Assembly: GCA_026874595.1 (NCBI GenBank)
Contig: CM049318.1
Location: forward strand, 56,467,750-56,531,749
DNA from: Sipunculus nudus
Lineage: Eukaryota; Annelida; Sipuncula; Golfingiida; Sipunculidae
DNA length: 64,000 nucleotides
Direction: 5' to 3'
Position numbers and translations under genes: made by a program. Under the pieces are notes generated by a model that was not told the origin of the DNA, ran no database searches, and saw only the letters and a list, made by a program, of their open reading frames with translations. This document shows positions 11,901 to 26,900 of the stretch, one piece after another; positions within the stretch are counted from its first letter, which is position 1, and every line of letters begins with the position of its first letter.

Positions 11901-14900
11901 CTCCTCGAAGTTCTTCCATTATTAACTGTTATAAATCATAGAAAAATATTATTTGTGCATGTGTGATCTTTGAAGCGGGATCTTTTCCAAGCGGGAATTC
12001 CCTAGACATGTCACTTACTTGTGACCGTGCCCCGTGATTTTCCTGTTAGCCGGCGCAAACATTGTGTGGAAAGGAAACTTGTTCTGGGTTGTGTTACGCA
12101 TGTGTGCAGAGCAAATGCATGAGCACAGCATTATCGCTGCCTTTGGAACATACGTGCAAGGCACGGAGTATCCTGAAACTGCGGACATACGATACTACCC
12201 TTCTGGGTCAAACTGCGTTCTATCAGCATCACTTTGTACAATTTTGTCTACTTTCTAACTTATGCATCCTGGTAACATAGCGACTTATAAGACCATCACT
12301 AAAAATACATATACAGACCATTATGGCCCAAAATATGAATTAAGGCGATGTTTAACCTTTTGAAAACTATCGTCGGGGCAAAATACATAGCTGGCAGGAA
12401 GGATAGGCCTGAAAATATGTGCAGCATTTCTCAGAATGGTCCAGATGAACTACAAAAAAGTTTTATCTGCTATATATATATAGACATATATACGCTATAT
12501 AGGCATACATATGGTACTTTTATCAAGGAAATATTTGTCTTAAATTTAGGCAGTTTAACTGGTAGATTGCGGTGACTCGGCCTTGGCCTCGGACATTGGT
12601 GACTCGGCCTTGGCCTCCGCTGGTTGTGACTCGGCCTCAGCCTTGGCCTCGGATGGTGGTGACTCGGACTCGGCCTTGGCCTGGGAGGTTGGTGACTCGA
12701 CTACAACACTGCTTTTTACATATAGACAAGCAAAATAGTTTATTTGGTAAGTCAGCACTATATATTCAGCTCATTGTCCAAATAATAACGGAAAGTACAG
12801 AGTACAACACTGAAACAGAGTACAGCACTGAAATAGAGCATACATTTATTTGCCGGCAGTTTAGCCAGTGGGCTAGACTGCTGGCAAGGTCAATTTCCCC
12901 TGCCTGCTGTTTAGCCAATGGCAGGCTATGGACTAAACTGTCGGCACCCTGCCGGCTGTTTAGCCACTTCCTATCAAATATTTATAATTCAACAAGCAAA
13001 TTGCATTATATGTTTAAAATAATATTTCAACTGACATATTTTCAGCAGCAAATTATCCAGGGTTGGTTTATTCATGTCCAATGGATACCTGCTTCATAAA
13101 AAGCTTCAAGAAACTAGAGATCATTAATCCAGTACTGGACAAAAAATCATATAAAATTAGATATTGTGTGTATGACTGGGAAATTTTAGCATTTCGGGCA
13201 GAAAATGTTATTGTATTTGTATGAACAAGAAATTTCACTTAAATTCCTGCTTTGGTACCGCAACTATTTGTCACTTATCTCGATTAAGTGACTTTCTTTA
13301 TATTCTTGCCCAAATGGCCAGTTCCTTTTTAGCTCAGCTGACTTTAAGTCATCTGAGCTATAGTCGTGGTCCATTGTCCGTCTTCCGTCCGTCTGTCTGT
13401 CCGTAAGACTGGCACATTTTGACACCATTGGACCTACGAATCTGAAATTTGGCATACAGTTAGATGTCCCCAAAATCTCCTACCATGCCGAAAATTGGGT
13501 CAATAGGACTTTGTTCCTTCGAGATATTAAGGAAAAACCTCAATTTTTTATTAAAAATCTATTTTCACACTTCAGGACTGCCTATTTTCAAAACCACTTA
13601 TCTGGTTTTCTTCATATTTACCATTAATATTCCTCTATATAGTTCCTATGTACATGCCAGAAATTAAGTCAGTATTATTTAATTTAAAAAAGTTATGGGC
13701 CAAAACATAATGGACTTTGTAAAAAAATTAGGAAAGATATTTGGTCACTTAAGACCAAAAATGTTAGAGGTTGGATTTTTTTTTTCAGTAATACAACTTT
13801 AATTAATCAAAATTAAATTGTTAACCCAAAATTAGATCAAAATCTTTTAAATTTTTTAAAATATTAGCAAAAAAAATTGGTACCTTAAATTTTGCCCAAC
13901 TTTGGCCACAGCATGTTTTATTCCTGTAAGTACTGTGGATTTAATTTTCACAGCATGTGCAAATAAGGATTTAATCTATTAAAATCTGAAATTTGAAAAT
14001 AAAAGCTGCAAAATTAGGCTAGTAATTGAATTTATTTTGGAGGCTCTTGTTGTATTCCTTACATTGTCAAGCAGTCCACTTTGGTGACTGTAGGTCATTC
14101 AGTGCTGCTCTCTCCACTGAGTTGAGCATGATCAGGCTGTTTGCAGTTAATACCATACCACAGGGAGCCTTTTTCTCTGGCAACCCCCGTTCCCCCCCCC
14201 CCCCCCCCCCCCCCCCCGACCTCACCCCCATTCTGTTGACAGACCTGTACTATGAACTAGATGAATCTTAAAATGAACATTTTTTTCAGCAACGAGCAGT
14301 AACAATGGAGACCCCTCCCCCCCCTACCCCTTCAATACACAGGACTAATAAACAAGATGAATCTTATAATTTTAATGTTAAATAAATTCTTTTTGATGAG
14401 ACTTGGACAATTTTGATTGTTTTAAAGAAAAAAATTCAGGAATTTAATTCTAATATTCAAATGTGATAAAATATTAGGATCTAATGCAAGTGCTAACTGA
14501 CAAGATTTAAGAAGATATAAATACTTTGTAGCATTTCATTCATATCTCTTAAAGTTGGCAGGGCCTAGGTGTGAATAACACTGTTAACTTAGCATTAAAA
14601 TTAGGAATATTGGTCAAACTTTGTTGGATTAATTTTTAACTCGTATGGCCATATATTTAACTTTTGAAAACTTAATTACCTTCACACATTATTTGTTTAT
14701 GAAATGTTACTTTTATATAACACTTACCATAGGACTATTTGCTCCCTTGGTGCATCACCTAATGGTTAAGCTCATGTCCATTATTCTATAATTTACAGAG
14801 TTTAATTTTAGCAGGGCCATTTTCTCATAGCTTTTCTAATGATAATATACATGAAAAACCAAAAGAAATAAAAATATTTTGCAGTTACTAATATTTTCCA

Positions 14901-17900
14901 AAATTCAGCTGAGCGATGTGACCAATGGGTCCCTTGTTTCAGTAATTTTTTCACTGTGTTATGCTGACTAATATATCATGATATTTTGTAGGATTTACGC
15001 AGCAGAAGGTGCCAGAAAACCTCGATGCCATTGTAATAGGTAGTGGTATGGGCGGTCTTGCTGCTGCACACATCCTTGCTCGTGTCGGCAAGAAAGTCCT
15101 CGTATTGGAACAACATGACCAGGCTGGAGGATGTCTCCACACGTTTGTTGACAAAGGTTTTGAGTTTGATGTGGGTAAGTGAGACTGAAACGGGTAGCAA
15201 AGACTCAAGTACTTGAGGTGCAGTTGTAGGATCAAGGATGTAACTTAGTGGTTAAAGCTTTCAACTTTACTTTAGCACTGAAGGTTTCTAATTTGATCAG
15301 CAATTAATAACAGAATGGTGAATGGTGAATAATAAAACCCCCAGAGATTCATACTGATGTTAATGACATATTATGAATTCCAAAAGGCTTAATAATGACA
15401 AGTTATATCTCCCAGAAGGCTTAATGATGACATTTTATGACTTCAAGAAGGATATAAGTAATTACCGGTTATGACTTCCAGAGGCCTAATATTGATATGT
15501 TGTGACTTCCAGAAATCTTAATAATGACAGGTAATCACTTTGAGAAGGCTTAATAATGACAGGTAATAACTTCCTGAAGGCTTAAAAAGGACATGTTATG
15601 ACTTCCTGAAGGCTTGATATAGACAGGTTATGACTTCCAGAAGGCTTAATAATGACAGGTAATGAATTGCAGAAGGCTTAATAATGACAGGTAATGAATT
15701 CCAGAAGGCTTAAAAATGACAGGTTATGACTTCCAGAAGGCTTAATAATGATATGTTATAATTTCCATAAGGCTTAAAAGGGCCCAATCACCTATAAAGA
15801 GTATTGAGTTAACACAAAAATTAGCTTCTTCCCTTTAAAATAAGTATGTACCTGGCAAAATATTGCCCTGAAACTGTTTGCTTTCACCTGTAAACAAATG
15901 TTAAAAACAGTGGACCAGGTGTGATGAAATATGTCAACATAAACCCAGCGCGTGGGGCCGTATGCATCGCCGGGCCAAAACACATGTCAATCAGGAGATG
16001 CCTGGCCTGACTTGGCCCCAAAAATAAATACAGGATTTTCTGCTGGCTGAAATACAGCGTGTAGCCCCTCTTAATCGGACCTCTGGTCACGTGGCCTTGT
16101 TATGGTAAACAGACTGTGTTTACTAACACGAAGAGCCATAACATGGTCTTAAACAGCCCTGTGCAAGGAAATGAGACCATGTGCTGGGTGGTATTGCTGG
16201 GAAACATTTGTATATAGCAAAACTGAACTGATAGTGTGAAAGAAAAGCCATAATTTAGCTCCTGATAATGTCCCTTTAATAATGACATTTTATGACTTCA
16301 AGAAGGCTTAATAATGACATGTCATGATTTAAAGAAGGCATAATATTGATATGTCATTCATTTTTAGCTCAGCTGACTGAAAGTCATCTGAGCTATAGTG
16401 ATCACTCTTTGTCCGTCTGTCCGTCTGTCCGTCTGTCTGTCCGTCTGTCCGTCTGTCCGTCCGTAAACCAGGCACAAATCGTAACCGCTGGACCTAGAAC
16501 CTTGTAACTTGGGATTCTGAGAGGTCCATAAAAAATCTCCTTGGAAACCAGAAATTAGGTCTCTGTTACCCATATCCTTCGAGCTATGTGGCCCCAAAGT
16601 ACCCCCCAGAAAAGTCAAAAATTTCATACAAAAACTTCAATATCTCATTAACTACTTGACTGATGGTCATGATTTTTGGCATACATATTGATCATGAGAT
16701 GTTACATCACTTCCTGCAGACTGGTGGCGCCACCTGTATTTTTCGATTTTTTACGAATTTTTTTCTCTATTTTTGAGACCTTTAAAAATGTGAACATCTG
16801 TTAACAAGGCACAAATCATAAAGACTGGACTTAGAATCTTAATTCTTGACACACTGAGAGGTCCATGAAAAATCTCCTTGGAAACCAGAAATTAGGTCTC
16901 TGTTACCCATATCCTTTGAGCTATGGGGCCCCAAAGTACCCCCCAGAATAGTAAAAAATTTCATACAAATTCTTCAATATTTCAATAACTACATCACTGA
17001 TGGTCTTCATTTTTGGCATACATATTGATCATGAGATGTTCGATCAGTTCCTGCAGACTGGTGGCGCCACCTGTACTGTTTGATTTTTTACGATTTTTTC
17101 CTCTATTTTTGAGACCTTTGAGGATGCTGTCATCTGTTAGCGTGGCACAAATCGTAACGACTGGACCTAGAATCTTCATTTTCGACACACTGAGAGACCT
17201 ATGAAAAGTCTCCATGGAAACCAGAAATTAGGTCTCTGTTACCCATATCCTTCGAGCTATGGGGCCCAAAATTAACCCCCAGAATAGTCAAAAATTTCAT
17301 ACAAAAACTTCAATATCTCATTAACTACATCACTGATGGTCATGATTTTCGACATACATATTGATCATGAGATGTTTCATCAGTTTGTGCAGACTGGTGG
17401 CGCCACCTGTATTTTTCAATGTTCACGAATTGTTTTCTCCATTTTTGAGACCTTTAAGGATGTAGTTATCTGTCAACAGGGTACAAATCGTAACGACTGG
17501 ACCTAGAATCTTCGTTCTTGACACACAGGGAGACCCATGATAAGTCTCCATGGAAACCTGAAATTTGGTCTCTGTTACCCATATCCTTTGAGCTATGGCA
17601 CTCCAAAGTACAGCTCAGAATTATGGAAAATTTGATACAAAAGCTAAAGTATCTGAACAACTAATGCAGAGATAACCATAATTGTTTGAATGGATATTGA
17701 TCATGGAGTGTTTCATAAGTTTCTGCAGACTGGTGGCACCACCTGTATTTGTTCGTTTTTTTTTACGAAATTTTTCTGTATTTTTGAGACCTTTAAAGAT
17801 ATGAACATCTGTTAACAGGGCACAAATCATAAAAACTGGACCAAGAATCTTCATTCTTGACACACAGGGAGACCCATGAAAAGTCTCCATGGAAACTTGA

Positions 17901-20900
17901 AATTAGGTCTCTGTTACCCATATTCTTTAAGCTGTATGGGTCCAAAATACCCTCCCCCAGAATAATGGAAAATTTGATACAAAAACTGCAGTATTTCAAT
18001 AACTACAACACTGATGGTCATTTTTTTTACGGCGTACATATTGATCATGAGCTGTTCCATCAGTTTCTGCAGACTGGGTGTGCCACCTCTATTTTTTTTC
18101 AAATTTTTACGAATTTTTTTCTTTTTTTTGAGACCTTTAAAGATGTGGTTATCTGTCAACAGGGTACAAATCGCAACAACTGGACCTAGAATCTTCATTC
18201 TTGTCATGCAAGGAGGCCCATGAAAGGTGCCTGTGGAAACTTGAAATTAGGTCTCTGTTACCCATATCCTTCAAGCTATAGGACTCCGAAGTATCCCTCA
18301 GAATAATGGACAATTTGATACAAAAACTGAAGTATCTGAACAACTAATGCAGAGATCACCATGATTTTTTGCATGGATATTGACCATTAAGTGTTTTTAT
18401 TAGTTTCTGCAGACTGGTGGAGCCACCTGTATTTTTGTATCAAAGTTTTGCGGATACTATGTTTTTGACCGAGTTCCTCCGCCGCGGCGGCGTTCGTTTC
18501 CAGAGAGCTCCTCGAAGACTAATGGACTGATTTTTCCCAAACTTACACCTATTATCGGGTCACATGTGAACTGGTGCCTAACCAATTTGCATTGACCTCT
18601 GACCTTTCCTCTCTATCCAGTGTCCATTTGTGGGTCTGTTTCCACTCATAAACCCTCATATCTCGGGAACCGTTTGATTGATCAGGAAATAAAATTGATA
18701 CAAATGTAGCCCTTGGATTTTTATAACATACACAAAAAATGGTGGCGCCACCTGTAACCATGTTTGCACAGTGTCCATCTGTTCATCTGCCTTGGGTTAA
18801 AATCACTCATATCTCTGCAGTGAATTGACTAATTCACCTGAAATTCGTCATGTGTATACATCCAGGATAGCTTTCTTGATTTTATGACAGGTGGCGCCAC
18901 CTACGTTCACGTTCACGCTGATGACATCCAAGCTTATATCTCGGGAACCGTTTGACCGATCAGGAAATAAAATTTATACAAATGTAGCCCTTTGATAGCT
19001 CTGTAACATACACAAAAAATGGTGGCGCCACCTGTAACAATGTTTGCACAGCGTCTGTCTGTTAGTCTGCCGTGGCCTAAAATTACTCATTTCTCTGTAG
19101 TGGTTCGACATAACTGCCTAAAATTTTGCAGGTTTATACATCGTGGACAGCTTTCTTGATTTTATGACAGGTGGCGCCACCTACATTCTAGTTAACGCTG
19201 GACACATCCAAGCTCATATCTCAGGAACCATTTGACCGATTGGGCCAAAATTGTGCATGTATTTAGATCTCACATAGGTCTTTATCATACACAAAACTGG
19301 AGGGGTTACCTGCAAAGATTTTTGCACAGTGTGTGTCTGTTTGTCTGCCATGGGCAAAAATCGCTCATATACATGTAGTGGTTTGACTTTTCTGCCTAAA
19401 ATTTTGCAGGTGTATACAACTTGGACAGCTTTCTGGATTTGTGGTAGGTGGCACAACCTACATACACATTTAGGCTGCAGACATCCATGCTAATATGCAA
19501 CATACCTCACTCTATTTCCCCTTGCCACTCAATCCATGCCTCACTATCCGATTTTGGCAGATACATGTAGTCACTTGTCGGTTACCCGTATTCTAGTTTT
19601 AAAAGTTTACACATTTTTCTCTATTTTTGAGATATATAAATACAGACTAAATCTTGGCCTGTTGGTTAATCTGTTTGATGCTTCAGTTGAATGGGTATAT
19701 ACTACCATTCTGATGATAAAATTTCCTTTTGCGAATCTCTTCCCAGTCAGCTGAGCGTCATGACCCATGGGTCACTTGTTATACGGATACCTTCATCTTT
19801 ATTCAATATGAGATACAAAGGAACACTAATACAGATTAGTGCATTATGGCCATATGGTCCATATTATTACTATTTAAATACCAATAGAACTATGCATTAT
19901 GAATGTTACAGAACACTCTACACATTTCCAAACAATGTCCACAAGAATAGGTTTACACTGCCAGTGGTCTTGCACAAGACTGGTCATTGATGGATTTTCT
20001 AAGAAAGCACTGTTTTTCTAAGCATTTCTAAGTCTTAGTTTTCAAAAACTTATGGGAAATAGATTTACGGAATGTACCAGTTACAGGCTTGAATATTTGC
20101 TAATTGTGTCCCAGGCATTCACTACATTGGAGAAATGCGTAACAACACCTTGTTGCGCCACCTGGTGGACCAGTTGACAGAGGGCCAGCTGGAGTGGTGT
20201 GATCTTGATGATGACTTTGATATGGTAGGAATAAAATTAATATTCTATCAGCAAACCATCTGTGGTAATTCACTCTCATTTGACAATATTGCATTATGAG
20301 AACCTATGAAATTCATGTTTTACCTCATGCTAACAGAGCAGTGCCAGTGCATTTTGATCTCTGTCACCTGTCGTGCAACATCCACGTTGTACTCTGTATG
20401 GAAAATTACAGCCCCAGATAGTGGTCAATTGAAATAATTGGTAAGTTAAAACAGTCAAGGTTTGATAAGGGTTGAGGGACGCAAAATAAAAGTCCTCTGA
20501 AGACATTGTCCAGGTGGAAATGTATCTGAAGAGAAAGTTTGGTGGAAATTGAATGTGTTATGGGACTTTAATATGGAATAATACTTTTTTGTGACCAACC
20601 CCAATTCAACATATTATACTAGCATTATGATTATAGCAGAGCATTGCTTATCTGAAAATTTATGTGACAAGGTATTTGTTGGAATAAGCAAACTGATTGA
20701 TTAAAATACTGTCACAGCATCAGTACTATAAACCTATACTCTGTTTCACGAAAATGGTCCACATGATTTTTCCATTTATTTTGTTACAAACTAAATTTCA
20801 GGTTTCAGTGTTGCAAGAACCAACAGCTGTGAAAGACCGCCTAATTAATTTCCAAAAAATTATTGATGAAATAAAAAAATATTACCTAAAGATACTGTTA

Positions 20901-23900
20901 AGTCATTTTTAACGCAGCCCCACTGAACCTTATCATGCGGCAACCATAGTGGGAGGGGAGGTATGATGTCACAGAGGCTCGACTGTGCCAAACAACAACG
21001 TGGGTGGGGGTGTCAGGTTCTTGCTCATGATGCATAGAGGGTACGCTGCAGCCTCTTTAGTCAGGATCATAAAAGTTTCTTTGCCTCTATGATGTCAGAT
21101 GTGGCTAACCTTATAGGCTACAGCTCAGAATAGGATTAATGATGGGAAATTAGGGGGATGTTTCTTCTACCCCGTTTTGGAAGATTTGTTATGATATCTA
21201 ACTTCCCTTTTTTTTCTCTCGCAAAAAATGGGTGGACCATGGGTCATGGAACGGAGTATAGTGAGGTGTAAGGGACTCTCATGCTTGGTTAACTGTTATG
21301 GAATTGAATGGAATAATCTGTGATGGATACCTGATGTCATGATGGAAAAATCAAACTTTGTATCAGTTCAATAGCTTTTACAATACTTCACTTTAAATGC
21401 AAATATTCATAATGCAATGCTTAATATATGCATTATGCCCTTGATGAAGGGGTACTTGACCTTGAAGAGGTGTATGCCCCCTTATTATTTACATCACATA
21501 TATTGTTCAGAACAAACAGGAAGGAGTGTGCAGTAAACAGAAAATATACATGTATAGTTGAAAGCTTTAAGTAATATTAGATTAATAATTTATATTTGGA
21601 CACAAAAATGTTGGTTTAACCTGTTTCTTAAAACATGTGCTTAGAATAGTAGTTTCAGTAAGTATTCCATAGATAAACACCTTTAAAACAAATAGTTCTA
21701 TACATTTCTTCACTTTTACTGACTAGATATATTGGATTTTACATTGTCAAGTATTATAAATATTTGTATTTACAGAAAACAAGTTATTTGATAGAGATGG
21801 TTGTAGACCTATGTGAAACATATATGGAAAGGAGTATACAAAAGACAAAGTTTTGGTGATTCAAGTATATTCACTGATTTATATGATATATCAGATTGTG
21901 CTGGAGTGATTATTCTTAGAGCTATATTTAAACATTTTCACTAATTTTCACTTAAGATATTTAGCTCAGCTGACTATAAATCATGTCATGTCAGAGTATT
22001 AGTTTGGGAATCATATATTTAGTCCTTAATTATCACCTAATAGCAGGGCCTTTTCCACTTGGCTTTCAAATGTTAATAAATAAAAAAGCAATAACTATAG
22101 AAATAAGTGTATTTGGCATTTGCTAAAATTTTACAAAATTCTACTGAGCTAAACTATCTTGCTCGACAAATGATTGGATCAGATCATGTCCATCAGGCCA
22201 AGTTAAACTTGTCGCACTTGCATAAAACTGGCTACAGAAGTGCTAACCATCCTGCAGTCCTCGACAAGTCTACCAAACCTGATAAATTTGCATGAAATTT
22301 TTACAGGTAGTTGGGAGTAAATACCACATTCTTCTGTTCCCATTCAGTGAAGATTGATTTCATTTAAATAATTTAATCTCTTGTGAATATAAACCTGTGA
22401 AAAGTCAGTGATTTTATTCTTTTGAAAATTTGGTTTTGTTCTCCCAAAATCTAGCTCATATATCTAACTAAAATACAATGCCTGTTTCAGTGTGCTATTG
22501 GTGATCCAGCTAAGCCAAGGAAGTACCTGCACATGGCTGGACAAGATGCCTGGCTCAAACAGATGCTGGAGTACTTCCCTGATGAAGAGAAGGCCATCAA
22601 GAAGTACCTGGAGATGCTTAAGGTATATCAACCAATAATGTAGTCAAGTCCACACTATCTGAGCCCGAGTGCATGTCCAATCCATATCTACTTGAGTCAG
22701 AGTCCTTGAGGTTTGAGTCCAAGTCCACCTTCTTTGAGTCCGAGTCATTTGGAAACGGAGTCAGAGGTCAAGTTGGTGTCCAATACACATATCCATAAAA
22801 GCAATTTAAAATTTAAATTTCAGATTATCATGGATATTTAACTGACTAAGTTAGTTCACACCTGCTTTTACTGTAATGGTTAATTACATTTATTGCACTT
22901 GATGCTGGGCTAAGCTTGGTGTATACAGTGTTTTTATTTTGAAATATCCTGTTAGTAGTTGGCACATGTACAAAGTCTTTCTGGTATGAGTTGTTTCCTA
23001 TTGGACTCAAGATGGACTCTACCTGCTTTCTCGAGTCCTTATCTCCCAATCAGAGTACAAGTCTTGAGTCCTCCAGTCCAAGCCCTGATGTCAACTGCAG
23101 CATCTTAAAGCCAGCTATTCGTCTAACTTTTTTCTAGAATTTATGTGATTTCTAGCTTACTCTGCATACCATATTTATTCTAATTTGGTGACCATTTAAA
23201 AATAATTAATTTTTCTCAGAGGTCCAGATAATGGAGGATATTTGAAAATTATCTTCCTGCTGAATTTGTATTGGTTGCATATGTGCAAAAGTTAATGAGT
23301 CATTGATGCAAATCAACCGCGGTCGTTCAAGCTCAACTAAGATGATTGTTCCCACAGTGTCACCGTTGTTTGACCACACGTGCTTCTTCATATCATGTAA
23401 ATTTTTTGCTAGGTATCCCAAGTAAATTGCACATGGGGCACATGCGTACTAGGAATGGTACAGGAGTTTGCTTGGTCACAGACACCCATTTGGAATTCTT
23501 TATCATGTTTATATATTATGAAAAATGCATCTTTGTTTCTTCACAAATTTTATTGCAAACAAACTAAAGTTTGATATGGATGCTCAGTGTAATTAGAATC
23601 TAGTCAGATACAAGCTGTGGTGCCTGAGAGAGACAGAGGCATTTCACCTAAACATCATAGGATGTTCTACTGTATATATACAAATATGTATATATTTCTT
23701 TGCCAGGATGTGAGGAAGCAGTTGCTTGGTATGGTGGGCCTTAAGATGCTGCCCAAGTGGCTGGCCAAGCTTCTCATCAAGACTGGGCTGTCACACCTCA
23801 TGACTAAGTACTTCCGCTACGGCAGTCGGTCACTGAAGTCAGTCCTGGATGAGCTCACAGACAACAAAGACCTCCAGACTGTTCTAGCTTACAATTTTGG

Positions 23901-26900
23901 AGATTATGGTAAGTCAAGTATTTTTTACATGGCACTCTAAAAACTAACCAAGTACATAGTTTTTTCTTATAGATTTTTTTCAGTGTTGTGTAAAGTCTCT
24001 ATATTCAGCATTAATTAAATGCTATTTTATTGTGTAAGTAATGAGGGTGTGAAGATTTTGCCAGCCCTGATGGTAAGAAAATAGCAGAACTAGAACTACA
24101 CAAAGTAGCAGGCAGCGTTAAAATTGAACTTTGTGCAGCGAACAAGTGTCAAAAACCTGGCCATAACCATAATCACCTGGCATGATGTACAAGTCAGATG
24201 AATTTAATTTTTCAATATACTATGAAGTATAATTCTATACAGCAAATTTCATATAGGAGGTACATAAAATAATCTATTAATAATTGATCATTGGTTGTTT
24301 TTCTTTTATATGTCATCGAACATGATTCTACAGCCAATCCATACCACTAATATCCACTGTCTCAGGAGCATACCTTTATATCTTACAGTGCCTTCTCCTG
24401 AGCCTTACAAATTTATTTTCAGGGACAGAGCCATCTTCTGGGAGCTTTGCAATGCATGCTATACTGGTCAACCATTTCATGTACGGCAGCTCCTATCCAA
24501 AAGGAGGCTCCAGCGAATTTGCATATCACATGATCCCCACTATTGAACAAGCTGGAGGCAGAGTGCTGGTCAGGGCGCCAGTAACGGAAATCTTGACCAA
24601 CGACAAAGGAAGGGCTGTTGGTCAGTGTATACTTAGTCACTGCTTTAGTTAACTCTGTTTCGCTTTTGTGTGTTATGAATATATTTATGTATTCTTAAAG
24701 ATATAAAATTGAAGAGTTTAGGCTCTTGAGTTATTTATCTCATCAGTCCTACCATATATATTTTGTTGTTTTGCACAAGATCTTTGAAGTAATTTTTTAT
24801 TTTGTTGCCCTCATAATCAGCATAACCTCAAAATTACCATTGTTGGGACCTCAATAAAGTGGTCGCATTTGCAGGGTGGTTGTCTAGGTGAGGTCTTCTA
24901 TTAGTAGGGAGAAAAGAATTCGGACCTGTAAAAAGTGAGCATCGTTTTGAGCTGGTCACTAAAGCCGAAGTGGTCTTTAAGGGAGGTTTTACTGTATATG
25001 AAAATAGCCTGTGTCCTGTGATGCTGATCAGAAGTATTACAAGTCTTCACAATTTTGCTGATGTACCAGATTGGTCTAGCTGTTAACCTTGTATACCGTG
25101 TTACATTATATTCTTTATTTGATAGGTGTGCGTGTCCACAGAAGTAGCGGGGATGTAGACATCTTTGCCAAGAAGATCATCTCTGATGCAGGAGTAGTTA
25201 ACACCTTTAAGACCCTCTTACCAAAGCAGATTGCAGCAAAGACAGGTACCTTTTAATAGTAGAGCAAATAGGTTCGAATCCTATCATATTATCATATATC
25301 ATTGCCCATTAAAAATTTATTAATATTGATTTAGCATCAGATTTGCTCAATTTCACTCACTTCCTGACAGAAAAACATTTTTTTATTTCTTTTTTTTTTC
25401 TACATAGCAATGTGAGGTTGTGTGATTTGTCAAAAAGGTTGTAGGCACCACTGTAGGCACCGAAAGCTCAATAGTGACATCAACCATCCCAGGGTTGTTG
25501 TAAATCATAGCCCTGAACTAATTGATGCTTATGAAAGCAGCAGCTGACAATCTTTAAAGGTGCCCAAACATCTACCTTTTGCAACAGATTTTATGTGATT
25601 TCTGGCTTCCTCTGTGTAAGGGTACTGGTCATGGCTGGCAGGCAAATGTAGAACAAGTAACCTTCCAGCAACTGTTATGGCTTCTGGGGTTGTATGCTTC
25701 TCAGGGAGCCAAAAAAAGCTGCAAGAATGAACAGGCCCAAAAGTACAGGAAGGCAAAGTGTATTTTGATTATTATCATTGATGGGAATATATTGGTATTA
25801 CCACAGTCTGTCCATCCATTAACATTGTTGCCGCGATAACTTACCTTGGGTTTGATGGATTTTCATGAAACTCGGCATAACTACTAACCAACAGATTATC
25901 TCACCCGATTTTGATTATGGGCAACATCCACACATATTTAATAAGGTCAAGGGTCACTAGGCTACTTTGTGGTTTGCGATAACTTACGAAGAATATTAAG
26001 GATTTTGTTTAAACTTATAAGAAATGTTAATCAAGAAAATATCTCACCTAAGTTCGATTTCCAGCAAAACCCATGCATATTTTATGAGGCAGAGGTCACC
26101 ATGCTTTTGAGGCACCTTGGTGACCTACCTAAAATCCTATGGATTTTCATTAAACTTATTATACATATTTACCAATAGAGTTTCTCACTTGAGTTACCTT
26201 CTCATAAAAATTCATGCATATTTAATGAGGTCAGAGGTCACCAGATACACGGCGGGCTTAATATGCACACTTGCAGTGCTCTTGTTTAACATGTTTTCCT
26301 TGTTGAGAGCCAACCCTGCTGAATGTGCAAGCCAGAGCTCAGCCTTTGAGCTAGTGTGTTTAATAGTTATCATGTCAGCCACTAGGTGTCAGGGTGGACC
26401 GTATTTTAGGAACTGATGAATAAACCAGATTTCTAAATGCCCCAAAGAGTATACCTAAACAAGGTAGGGTACGATACAGTCCCCCATGTTATTAAATAAT
26501 GACACTTAGTTTATTCTCATTATTAATTGCTCATCTTTAACACCTCACAATTGTGCCTTACAAATCATTTAAAAGATCACCAGTTCTTTAAGATTACATG
26601 GATATTGACATGAAGTGTAACAATGCACCAGTTTATTTTAATTGTAATAAATTCCACAACACAAAATTTATTTTTTTTCAATTACACTTTTACATGTACC
26701 ACCCCATGCAAGCCCTCTGTAAGGTGTGATATTGGATGGAGCACACAACAGTTATGAGGCTGTTTATCCTAATTCAACCTTCAAGATAGACCACTCCACT
26801 TGAATATAGAAACAAAAAATGGTGGCGATAAAACAGAGAGAGAACTACATTGTTCATTTAATTGCAACAGTTAATTTACATCCATTGTGGTAAAATATTT

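Larger units (their letters stand above)
9041..12971. mobile_element. inverted-repeat DNA transposon (9-bp target duplication), interrupted by a hAT element
   Basis: The first 27 bases (GGAAGTGGCTAAACAGCCGG and seven more) are the exact reverse complement of the last 27. Similarity continues inward for about 75-125 bp with indels; both sides contain GCCAGTGGGCTAGACTGC-like sequence. TATCAAATA occurs directly outside each end (9032-9040 and 12972-12980), a 9-bp target duplication; 7 bp with slightly longer ends is the alternative reading. Without the internal hAT insert the element is about 0.81 kb with no coding capacity, so it is a MITE-like copy. The superfamily is undecided; Mutator-like or Merlin-like would fit a 9-bp duplication. 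It lies in RETSAT intron 1. Confidence 0.88.

Noticed and set aside
16994-18343. Overlapping minus-strand frames with similar peptides (MKILGPV..., GGATSLQ..., MGNRDLIS...)
   Set aside because: They recur because the 338-bp unit is tandemly repeated. The period is not a constant multiple of three, frames break within each unit, and the peptides match no family.
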